This document shows, piece by piece, positions 7,703 to 14,072 of a stretch of DNA of 15,251 nucleotides. This DNA comes from Elusimicrobia bacterium RIFOXYB2_FULL_49_7 (GTDB lineage: Bacteria; Fibrobacterota; OXYB2-FULL-49-7): the NCBI GenBank assembly GCA_001800515.1, contig MGVN01000032.1:4329-19579 (forward strand). Reading direction: 5' to 3'. The notes beneath the pieces were generated by a model. It saw only the letters and a program-made list of their open reading frames with translations. It was not told where the DNA came from and made no database searches. The first letter of the stretch is position 1; each line of letters begins with the position of its first letter. The position numbers and the translations under genes were made by a program.

Positions 7703-7739
7703 TTGACAATAAAATCGTATATAAATTCTTGATTGTCAA
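7703..7739. repeat. 8-bp inverted repeat, possible operator
   Basis: TTGACAAT (7703-7710) and its exact reverse complement ATTGTCAA (7732-7739) are separated by 21 bases of AT-rich sequence that includes TATATAAAT. Each arm reads TTGACA, the sigma-70 -35 consensus, on its own strand, with the two facing inward. Neither is followed by a good -10 at normal spacing, so this may be a dimeric regulator site and not two promoters. The arm centres are 29 bases apart, close to three helical turns. Confidence 0.45.
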
Positions 7740-7800
7740 GAGTTTTCAATTATCAGACACTCAAACATCACATTTTCGTCTAATAAGATTGAGGTAACAG

Positions 7801-7829
7801 TTGACATGTATATTGTAATAAATTTATTT
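7801..7829 (+). promoter_or_regulatory. Candidate promoter of the T9SS cargo gene
   Basis: A perfect TTGACA (7801-7806) is followed after 17 bases by TTATTT (7824-7829), a weak -10. Transcription from here would give a leader of about 40 bases containing the AAAGGGAGA ribosome-binding site. The -35 is strong; the -10 call is uncertain because the region is AT-rich. Confidence 0.4.
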
Positions 7830-7877
7830 AAAGAGTTATTTAGAAATTGGCGTTATTAATTTAAAAAGGGAGAAATT

Positions 7878-10487
7878 ATGTTAAAAATGATTTTCATGAC
7901 GATATTGTTAGTCTGTGGTTTTCTTTTTGCTCAAGTCCATCTTGATCCGGCCAATTTCCCAAGTTATGGCTCTGCCGGGTGGTGCGATACGGCCGGCAAA
8001 ATTGCTGCCTACCGGGATACGTATAGAGGAAATACGGTTCATCAGGTTGGAGCCGGTAAACTGATACCCGGCACAGGGACTTCCCCATCCAACCCAGCCC
8101 AATACTATGCGCCTACTATTGATGGATTTATAGAGGACTCACTTTGGTTTTATGCGGAAACATTACTTGTCAATAGTTGGGAAGCAGCCGGATATCAACA
8201 ATCTTGTAATGAAGCTAATCCCCGTTTTTATGGCGCTAAGGATCTTCATGCAATCTGGCGTTTTTTCTACAACAAAGAAGGACTTTATATCAGCTGTGAA
8301 GTGCATGATGATGTTTATGATGTGGATAGCTTGAAATCCTGGCCTGCACAAGACGGCGTAGAGTTGTCCGTTGAACCTTCTGACTGGGGGGATGCGGATA
8401 ATTGGAAATTAGGAGGCGACAACTATCGTCGTTATTGGAGCAATAATGCGTATGTCATTGTAGGCGGTTATGAGGGAACCGGAAATGACAATTCCCACCT
8501 TCATTTCGTCAAACTGTTAAAGCGTCTTAACAATGAACCCTATGTCACCGGCATGATTCACGGTATATTTCTTGGTAACTACGGCAAAGGCGATGAAGCC
8601 ACCAATTTCACAAGCGGTAATGCCAATATGTACGGCATTACGTTCGCATGTAAACCCCAGATAGGCGTGGACAATTATTTCAGAACCATCTCTCATCTTG
8701 AGTTTGCGTTTCCCTTTCACACCTCACTTTGGCCGGATTTAGACAGTAAAGGCTTTTTTGGCACAAATCAGCTACCGATTCAAGGGAAAGTGTTCAAAGT
8801 TGATATTGCCAACAATGACGATGATGTTGCAGGTCCGGACGGCTCTAATCCGAATTTCTCCCAATCGGTTGTTCGCCGCGTAAAGGATGTTTTCTTTCTG
8901 GAGGAACAGGATATCAATACCCACGGTCACTGGTCAGATGTCAAATATATGACTGTGATGCAATACACCTACCAAACGCGCACGGGCGTCCATGTTGACA
9001 CCGGCTTGGCCGGCCATGGTGATCCAAGAATATCGGGTATCTGGGTAGATGCAGCTACGGAGCTGAACAAGTATACTTTTAATGCAGCAGGCTACGTTGA
9101 TATCAGTGATTCCTCTTATTTCTTTGATTCCACAACCTCAGCCGGTGGAAAATTTCAGAATAAGGCAACGGATTCAGTGGGTTTTTATCAATTGGTGTGG
9201 AACCCTGCAGTGGGTTGGACCTACTTTGACACATTGAAGGTAACCGTCGGCACTACTCACTTGAAACTTATTCGCTTCCTGGCAACCGGCTTTGCCGCAG
9301 CAGAAGGCCGCTGGGTTGAATGTAAAGATACTATTATAGACGATCCTTGCAAGGACACCTCTTATCATCGCTATGTTCCGATTGCCAATGCTCGGGAATT
9401 TCGTTTCTGCCCGGTCAGTAAGATAAACTCAACGCTTTATCCGAATTATCTTAATTGCAGAGATTCCCTACGTATTTATAACCTTGCGACTCAAGAACTG
9501 TTGGCAGAATACACTTACACAAAAGATAAGGCTATTTTAGGCCGCGACAGCATCTACTTTGATTATGAAGTCAAGCGTCTTATAGAGCCGGAAAACAGCA
9601 ATGCGCCTGTTCAAATGCGGATTGTTTTCCGTAATGCGACACGGGATACTGCCATCTTTCAGAATTACGGCTATTACTCGTTGTCCCATCTCGGAGAATG
9701 CGGGAACAACAGCGGTATTAACAAGACCATGACCTTGAACGCCACGGGAGATACTCTATGGAAAATCTATATAGCAGATAAATACACTGACAAAGCCACG
9801 CTTTATGTGGATCCGGCCCAGTCTACGTTGAAATACAAAATTCTCATCTATCCGGATATCGTCATGTGTTTCGATACGAACAAAACTTCTTTCTATGAAC
9901 GCGTTTTCAATACGGCCATCACAGTAGACAGTCTTGAATTATTGGACGATGGCAACACGGCAGTAAAGGATCCGGACTCTTCTTTCCATGATTCCGCTAA
10001 TGTCATCCAAACCACCACATTAATTTTCAGCAGTCTTGGAACACCGGTCAAGCAGGCCACTTTCACATTTCGGGATACCACGGAAGTTCATGTCTGGAAC
10101 ACACTTTGGGACGGTCCTGCTCCAACAGACATGAACAACATTATCGGGCCATGGCCCTGTTATCCGGGTGTGGAAAAAGGGAGTGCGGTCAATGTTAAAT
10201 CAATTGACGTGGCCAATTATCCTAATCCGTTTAATCCGTCCACGACCATCCGTTACGCTATCCCTGCGCAAAAGGCACCAACCCATTTTACCTTGGCTGT
10301 GTACAATATCCGTGGACAGCTTATCCGTACGCTGGTAAAGGGAAAAGCGGATAAATTCGGCGTCAAGAACATGGTCGTCTGGAACGGCATGGATAACAGC
10401 GGCAAACTGATCGGGTCCGGCCTCTACTTCTACCAACTTAAATGCGGCAATCTGATGAAAAAAGGTACGCTGGTAATGGTCAAATAA
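7878..10487 (+). CDS. Secreted T9SS cargo protein with CBM9/DOMON-like domain
   Basis: This 869-residue extracellular or surface protein begins with a clear signal peptide (cleavage probably after A18, FLFA-Q). At about residues 78-300 is a domain like the CBM9/DOMON family: PTIDGFIEDSLWFYAE at its start, then DLHAIWRFFYNKEGLYISCEVHD and DGVELSVEP, the family's usual strand order. The middle (about 320-760) is Thr/Asp/Tyr-rich beta sequence I do not recognise, with a few spread-out cysteines. The last 90 residues are a type A T9SS sorting domain of the FlgD-like kind: NYPNPFNPSTTIRYAIP, then YNIRGQLIRTLVKG, then VWNGMDNSGKLIGSGLYFYQL. No catalytic domain is visible, so it may bind polysaccharide or be a structural surface protein. 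The AAAGGGAGA site supports the ATG at 7878. It is monocistronic, ending at a strong terminator. Confidence 0.88.
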   Translation: MLKMIFMTILLVCGFLFAQVHLDPANFPSYGSAGWCDTAGKIAAYRDTYRGNTVHQVGAGKLIPGTGTSPSNPAQYYAPTIDGFIEDSLWFYAETLLVNSWEAAGYQQSCNEANPRFYGAKDLHAIWRFFYNKEGLYISCEVHDDVYDVDSLKSWPAQDGVELSVEPSDWGDADNWKLGGDNYRRYWSNNAYVIVGGYEGTGNDNSHLHFVKLLKRLNNEPYVTGMIHGIFLGNYGKGDEATNFTSGNANMYGITFACKPQIGVDNYFRTISHLEFAFPFHTSLWPDLDSKGFFGTNQLPIQGKVFKVDIANNDDDVAGPDGSNPNFSQSVVRRVKDVFFLEEQDINTHGHWSDVKYMTVMQYTYQTRTGVHVDTGLAGHGDPRISGIWVDAATELNKYTFNAAGYVDISDSSYFFDSTTSAGGKFQNKATDSVGFYQLVWNPAVGWTYFDTLKVTVGTTHLKLIRFLATGFAAAEGRWVECKDTIIDDPCKDTSYHRYVPIANAREFRFCPVSKINSTLYPNYLNCRDSLRIYNLATQELLAEYTYTKDKAILGRDSIYFDYEVKRLIEPENSNAPVQMRIVFRNATRDTAIFQNYGYYSLSHLGECGNNSGINKTMTLNATGDTLWKIYIADKYTDKATLYVDPAQSTLKYKILIYPDIVMCFDTNKTSFYERVFNTAITVDSLELLDDGNTAVKDPDSSFHDSANVIQTTTLIFSSLGTPVKQATFTFRDTTEVHVWNTLWDGPAPTDMNNIIGPWPCYPGVEKGSAVNVKSIDVANYPNPFNPSTTIRYAIPAQKAPTHFTLAVYNIRGQLIRTLVKGKADKFGVKNMVVWNGMDNSGKLIGSGLYFYQLKCGNLMKKGTLVMVK

Positions 10488-10510
10488 ATACGAAATTGAG
10501 AAATAATGCC

Positions 10511-10550
10511 AAACAAAAGGCCTCCTAACAAGGAGGCCTTTTGTTTTTAT
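10511..10550. terminator. Strong, probably bidirectional rho-independent terminator
   Basis: A perfect 16-bp stem (10511-10526 with 10531-10546) encloses a four-base AACA loop. The core GGCCTCCT/AGGAGGCC is GC-rich and the outer end is A-rich on the left and T-rich on the right, running into TTTAT. It lies 23 bases after the cargo gene stop and 17 bases before the end of the convergent lipoprotein gene, so it can end both transcripts. The loop-side half CCTCCT...AGGAGG also resembles a Shine-Dalgarno pair, but it lies outside any gene start. Confidence 0.93.
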
Positions 10551-10567
10551 ACGGGATGACTTTCGTG

Positions 10568-11140
10568 TTATTTCTTGATTTTCTTCAGCAGTTCCTGAAC
10601 GTGCATAATCGCTTTATTTGCCATTTCTTTTGCAGAAGATAGTTCACTGCCATTGAATGCGGTTTTAGCATCAGCCACCATTTTTTCCACATCCGGCAAT
10701 GCCTTTTGCACTTCTTGAGCAGCCTTTTTCATCTTTTTGGGGGCTGTTTTAAGGGCGCTTTTTGCCTCAGACACGGCTTTATCCGCCTGTCCGATTAACG
10801 TTTCTACTTCCTTTCTTATTTCTTCTTTACGTACCGGGGCTTCCTTAACGGCGTCTTCAGCCAACCCTTTGGCTTCCAATAATTTCTTTTTGACAATTTC
10901 ATATTTCCTGGAAAGAGCGTTTTTCGCCTCCTGCACCTTGATTTCCGAGAGTGCTGCTTCAAGTGCCGTCTTAGCAGCGTCCATTTTCTCGGAAGCATAT
11001 TTTTCAGCTTCAACCGCTTTGGCCTTATCGATGGACATCTTCGCTTCTGCGATCTCCTTTTCCGGGGCTTTTGCACACCCGGCAAGCATCAGCACTGTCC
11101 CAGCGAGACAAGCAACCAACATGCTCTTCATGATTCTCAT
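10568..11140 (-). CDS. Helical outer-membrane-type lipoprotein of unknown function
   Basis: This 190-residue lipoprotein precursor has signal peptide MRIMKSMLVACLAGTVLMLAGC, with lipobox LAGC and C22 as the lipidated residue. The next residue is Ala, so no inner-membrane retention Asp is seen. The mature part is almost entirely charged alpha helix rich in Ala, Lys and Glu (for example AEAKMSIDKAKAVEAEKY), with heptad-like spacing and no other cysteine, suggesting a coiled-coil rod or bundle. It resembles DUF4398-like and Lpp-like periplasmic helical proteins in general style; I cannot assign a family. The start is the ATG at 11138-11140, preceded by GGAG 7 bases upstream; an in-frame upstream extension lacks such a site. 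Two hairpins (11170-11212) lie just upstream, possibly in its leader. Confidence 0.86.
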   Translation of the reverse strand: MRIMKSMLVACLAGTVLMLAGCAKAPEKEIAEAKMSIDKAKAVEAEKYASEKMDAAKTALEAALSEIKVQEAKNALSRKYEIVKKKLLEAKGLAEDAVKEAPVRKEEIRKEVETLIGQADKAVSEAKSALKTAPKKMKKAAQEVQKALPDVEKMVADAKTAFNGSELSSAKEMANKAIMHVQELLKKIKK

Positions 11141-11169
11141 TCTTTTTCTCCTTTTTAGGTTTGTTTGAT

Positions 11170-11212
11170 ACAAGAACCTTTATTCTTGTGCGGGTAAAAT
11201 TGATTTTCCCGC
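11170..11212 (-). promoter_or_regulatory. Two tandem hairpins before the lipoprotein gene
   Basis: Two abutting stem-loops: ACAAGAA-CCTTTA-TTCTTGT (11170-11189, 7-bp stem) and GCGGG(T)AAAA-TTGA-TTTTCCCGC (11190-11212, 9 pairs with one bulged base). They lie between the antiporter stop and the lipoprotein start, 18 bases upstream of the lipoprotein ribosome-binding site. Neither is followed by a T-run on the minus strand, so they are not ordinary terminators. They could be a leader structure, an operator or an mRNA-stabilising element. No known riboswitch class is recognised. Confidence 0.45.
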
Positions 11213-11301
11213 ATTTCAACGTCAATTTTTATCTAAAAAGGAAAAAACGTATCTATTTCTTTTTCTTAGAATAAAATGTATATTCGGCAGGCGTATTGAA
11301 A

Positions 11302-12462
11302 TCAATCCTGTTTGAGCTTGCCAATTTGACCAAGTGGGGTCGGATAAAAAAGAACGGTCATATAGGAGGAAAAGAGCATGGTGAGTACGGCCGCCGCTTG
11401 TACAAGCTGAGAGGCCTTTAAGGAAATGGTGCCTATCTGCATCGCAAAGAATGAGATAATAAGTGCAAACTCGGATGCTTGATTCATCCGAATCCCAACC
11501 TCCATGGCAAATTTCTTCTCTTTGCCCATCCACCGAAGAATCCACGCATAAACAAAGGTTTTTACCATAATTAAAACAGCGCTTAACAGCAACGCCACCC
11601 AAATCATTCCCTGCACCATCCGCACATTTATCTTGGTGCCCATAACAAAAAAGAAAAGTACAAGAAAGAAATCCCGAAAGACCTTAAGTCCTTCGGAAAA
11701 GAATTCGGCAATAGGATTTCGTGCAAAAGCGATCCCCGCTAAAAAGGCACCGATTTCAAGAGAAAAACCAAGTTTTTCAGCTAACAAAGCGATGCCAAGG
11801 CACCAGCCCAGCGCCACGAGAAAAAGTACTTCATGATAATATTCCATACGAATAATGAGTGGGCGCAAAATGGCTTGTTCAACGATCAAAATAAGGGTAA
11901 TCAGAAGCACGCCCGTACTGATAAAAACAAGGAGATTCCCCGATGCGGTAACCTGGGTACCTTTTAAATACATAAGTACACCTAAAGCAATAAGATCTTG
12001 CGCTATTAATATGGCGATGCATAAAGAACCCATATATTTCTGATGAAGCCTAATGGTCGGCATCAATTTGACGACCATAATGGTGCTTGAAAACATCAGC
12101 GCTGCCGCAATAAACGCACTATCCGTCTTTGAAAATCCGGCGATACATGAGAAGAAAAAGACAATCCCCCAAATGATAACAGCTGAACCGAAAGTCAGTA
12201 AAAGCGATTCCCGGAACAAACCTACCAACTTGCGCGGTGGAAGAGAGAGCCCGGCTAAAAATAAGAGAAGAGTCACGCCTAATCTGGAAACAGAATCAAT
12301 AAACGACATGTTTTTAAGCAATCCCAACCCGAACGGGCCGAAAATCATACCGGCTGCAATGTAGGCAATCAGGATGGGTTGTTTGAAAAGAACGGCCACG
12401 CAAGCCAAGGAAGCAGCGCAGATAATGACCATGGACAAGTCAATAAAAAAACTGTCGATCAT
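11302..12462 (-). CDS. CPA2-family cation/proton antiporter, membrane domain only
   Basis: This 386-residue integral membrane protein exchanges a monovalent cation (Na+ or K+) for protons. It is hydrophobic nearly throughout, with about 11-13 spans. Family signatures are FKQPILIAYIAAGMIFGPFG (28-47), LGVTLLLFLAGLSL (61-74), the SSTIMVVKLM segment (125-134), AQDLIALG (154-161, with D156 in the ion-path position) and the GAFLAGIAFARNPIAEFF-type helix in the second half. It ends right after the transport domain, so the C-terminal RCK/TrkA-N nucleotide-binding domain of KefB/KefC-type proteins is absent. Short versions are known in the family. No Shine-Dalgarno sequence precedes the ATG; a TATATT box ends 6 bases before it. 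It is divergent from the acyltransferase-like gene. Ion specificity cannot be read from the sequence. Confidence 0.9.
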   Translation of the reverse strand: MIDSFFIDLSMVIICAASLACVAVLFKQPILIAYIAAGMIFGPFGLGLLKNMSFIDSVSRLGVTLLLFLAGLSLPPRKLVGLFRESLLLTFGSAVIIWGIVFFFSCIAGFSKTDSAFIAAALMFSSTIMVVKLMPTIRLHQKYMGSLCIAILIAQDLIALGVLMYLKGTQVTASGNLLVFISTGVLLITLILIVEQAILRPLIIRMEYYHEVLFLVALGWCLGIALLAEKLGFSLEIGAFLAGIAFARNPIAEFFSEGLKVFRDFFLVLFFFVMGTKINVRMVQGMIWVALLLSAVLIMVKTFVYAWILRWMGKEKKFAMEVGIRMNQASEFALIISFFAMQIGTISLKASQLVQAAAVLTMLFSSYMTVLFYPTPLGQIGKLKQD

Positions 12463-12468
12463 GTGCTA

Positions 12469-12474
12469 AATATA
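12469..12474 (-). promoter_or_regulatory. Putative -10 box (TATATT) of the antiporter gene
   Basis: On the minus strand TATATT is followed by TAGCAC and then the ATG. The expected transcription start falls on the A of the ATG, so the mRNA would be leaderless, in keeping with the absence of any ribosome-binding site. No clear -35 is seen. Confidence 0.5.
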
Positions 12475-12544
12475 AAAAAATATCAGGGGTAAAATAGAAA
12501 TGAATTTCCCACCTACCCAATTTCAAGGTGACACGACAATAAGT

Positions 12545-12550
12545 TATATT
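12545..12550 (+). promoter_or_regulatory. Putative -10 box (TATATT) of the acyltransferase-like gene
   Basis: TATATT (or the overlapping TATTAT at 12547-12552) lies 8-10 bases before the ATG at 12561, which has no Shine-Dalgarno sequence. It mirrors the boxes of the FmdB-like and antiporter genes. TTCAAG sits 17 bases upstream as a poor -35 match. Confidence 0.45.
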
Positions 12551-12560
12551 ATTGCTCGAT

Positions 12561-13646
12561 ATGACATGGCGAGATTGTTTTTTTCTGCCGCAAGATAAGC
12601 TTAAGCCGAACAGACTCTATTTTCTCGACGGCCTTCGTGCATTTGCTTTGATTACAATGGTTTTCACCCACGGCATGAAAAACTGGATCAATCCGGCAAA
12701 TGAGACCCCTCTGACATTATTCATCAAAGAGATTCTGACAAACATTCCCGCACCGCTTTTCCTGACCTTGGTAGGAGCCGCTTATCTCCTTTCCAAGAAC
12801 GCGCGTCTACGAAAAGGCCATTCCCAAAAGACAATCCTATTCTATTTTCTGCGAAGAAGCGCTTTTCTGCTGCTGCTTGCTTACCTTTATAAATTCGTTG
12901 ACATTTTTTTCGGCGTCTCGGTGGTTCATATTCGCTATTGGATTGTCGATGTGTTGAATATGATCAGCGTTTCCTTGGCCTTCATTGCCCTGTTTTATTT
13001 CTACGCGGACCGTTTCCATTGGAAGGAAAACAGAATTCTGTGGGTGGCCGTCTTAATCGTGCTATTCACGCCTTGTATTATTAATCTGGAATGGCCGTCC
13101 CGACTCATGCCTTGGATGATATCCCTTTATATTACCGGAAAACAGCCGAATGCCTACTTTACCATTTTTCCTTATTCCAGTTACGTCTTTTTTGGTACCT
13201 GGCTGACCCGACAAGTTCTTCAAGGATGGCCTGTGACCCCCTCTCCTTTCCTGCGGCGCCTTTTTCTGGCCCTTTTAGGTTGCGCCCTTTTGGGCTTTGC
13301 CATAAAAGAAACAATAAACAGTCAGGGCTGGATCGTGATAGGCAGCCATGTCCATCAATATGCGAAAAACTATATGATGGTTATAGTCGCCTTTTGGGGA
13401 GCTTTTCACTTTCAACGCAAGGTCGGTTTTGGGCCCATGTTATTATTAGGCAGCCATACACTGATTGCCTACTGGGTGCATGCCAAGATTGTTTTTATTT
13501 ATTATAAGAAATATCTTTATGTGTCGGATTGGAGCACCAGTTCCTGGTTGTTATGCAAAACCTATTTTGCTACTTTCTGTATTACTTTTGCGTATATTAA
13601 TCTGAAAAGATTGTCAGCCTCTTTCTTGAAGCAGGGAAAGAATTGA
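12561..13646 (+). CDS. Multi-span membrane protein, DUF1624/acyltransferase-like
   Basis: This 361-residue polytopic membrane protein has about 9-10 hydrophobic segments. Near the N-terminus is YFLDGLRAFALITMVFTHG (D23, R26, H37), the pattern shared by acyltransferase-3 and DUF1624 (heparan-alpha-glucosaminide N-acetyltransferase-like) families, which move acyl groups across or onto glycans at the membrane. A central FPYSSYVFFGTWL (about residue 211) resembles the conserved FP...G segment of DUF1624. A likely job is acylation of an envelope glycan or lipid; the substrate is unknown. An in-frame TTG at 12552 could extend it by 3 residues, but ATG at 12561 is preferred. Its last 33 bases overlap the 3' end of the convergent hydrogenase protease gene. 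No terminator is seen between them. Confidence 0.82.
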   Translation: MTWRDCFFLPQDKLKPNRLYFLDGLRAFALITMVFTHGMKNWINPANETPLTLFIKEILTNIPAPLFLTLVGAAYLLSKNARLRKGHSQKTILFYFLRRSAFLLLLAYLYKFVDIFFGVSVVHIRYWIVDVLNMISVSLAFIALFYFYADRFHWKENRILWVAVLIVLFTPCIINLEWPSRLMPWMISLYITGKQPNAYFTIFPYSSYVFFGTWLTRQVLQGWPVTPSPFLRRLFLALLGCALLGFAIKETINSQGWIVIGSHVHQYAKNYMMVIVAFWGAFHFQRKVGFGPMLLLGSHTLIAYWVHAKIVFIYYKKYLYVSDWSTSSWLLCKTYFATFCITFAYINLKRLSASFLKQGKN

Positions 13647-14057
13647 TAAGAGGGCTGCCTGAAGATACGCCTTGGCCTTATCCGATAATCTTTCGACCAT
13701 CTCCCACTCTTGCCCGGCTATTTCCAATAGATAAGTTTCAGGACTTTTTTGGTACAATTCCTCACAAAGGGCCAAGACTGAAGAGGGTGACATGGCGTGT
13801 GTCGTAAAACCGATGGTATGCGAAGGTTGAAGCCGTGTCAAGGCGTACCCTTCTGAAATGCCTTTTGAGGCATCTACAAAAACGACCAGCCGCTTTTCCG
13901 AAATCAGCAACGCGTCCTCTGCGTTCAGCTGATAATTTGTTTCGACTTGAACATCCGGAAGGTCTCGGCGTTCGATTTCCTCAGCCAAGGCGATGCCGAG
14001 TCCGTCATCACCTCGACCGGGATTGCCAAAGCCATAGACAAGGATGCTTCCGGCCAT
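13614..14057 (-). CDS. [NiFe] hydrogenase maturation protease (peptidase M52, HoxW-like)
   Basis: This 147-residue endopeptidase trims the C-terminal tail from the hydrogenase large subunit after nickel insertion. The family signature GFGNPGRGDDGLG spans residues 9-21. The three expected nickel-probing ligands are visible: D18 (aligned with the Glu/Asp of HybD), D62 in VFVDA, and H87 in THAMSP. Length is typical (about 150-160). It lies 15 bases downstream of the large-subunit gene, the usual position for a dedicated protease. No Shine-Dalgarno sequence precedes its ATG, so translation may be coupled to the hydrogenase gene. Its last 33 coding bases lie antisense to the end of the acyltransferase-like gene. 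Confidence 0.93.
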   Translation of the reverse strand: MAGSILVYGFGNPGRGDDGLGIALAEEIERRDLPDVQVETNYQLNAEDALLISEKRLVVFVDASKGISEGYALTRLQPSHTIGFTTHAMSPSSVLALCEELYQKSPETYLLEIAGQEWEMVERLSDKAKAYLQAALLSILSLLQERG

Positions 14058-14072
14058 GCCGATATCGGTCGC

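Larger units (their letters stand above)
7655..7877. other. AT-rich divergent intergenic region (ackA / T9SS cargo gene)
   Basis: This 223-base non-coding stretch is clearly richer in A+T than the flanking genes and must carry the promoters of both divergent transcripts. It holds an 8-bp inverted repeat and a TTGACA box (separate entries). The ribosome-binding site of the cargo gene, AAAGGGAGA, ends a few bases before the ATG at 7878. I see no tRNA or other RNA structure in it. Confidence 0.7.

Noticed and set aside
10737..11168. 143-residue plus-strand open frame
   Set aside because: It is the complement of the Ala/Lys/Glu-rich lipoprotein gene, giving an artificial Ser/Ala/Phe-rich translation; the lipobox and ribosome-binding site support the minus strand.
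11222..11602. 126-residue minus-strand open frame
   Set aside because: It overlaps the antiporter gene in another frame and lacks any protein-like motif or start signal.
13091..13507. 138-residue plus-strand open frame
   Set aside because: It is a frame-shifted shadow of the acyltransferase-like membrane gene.
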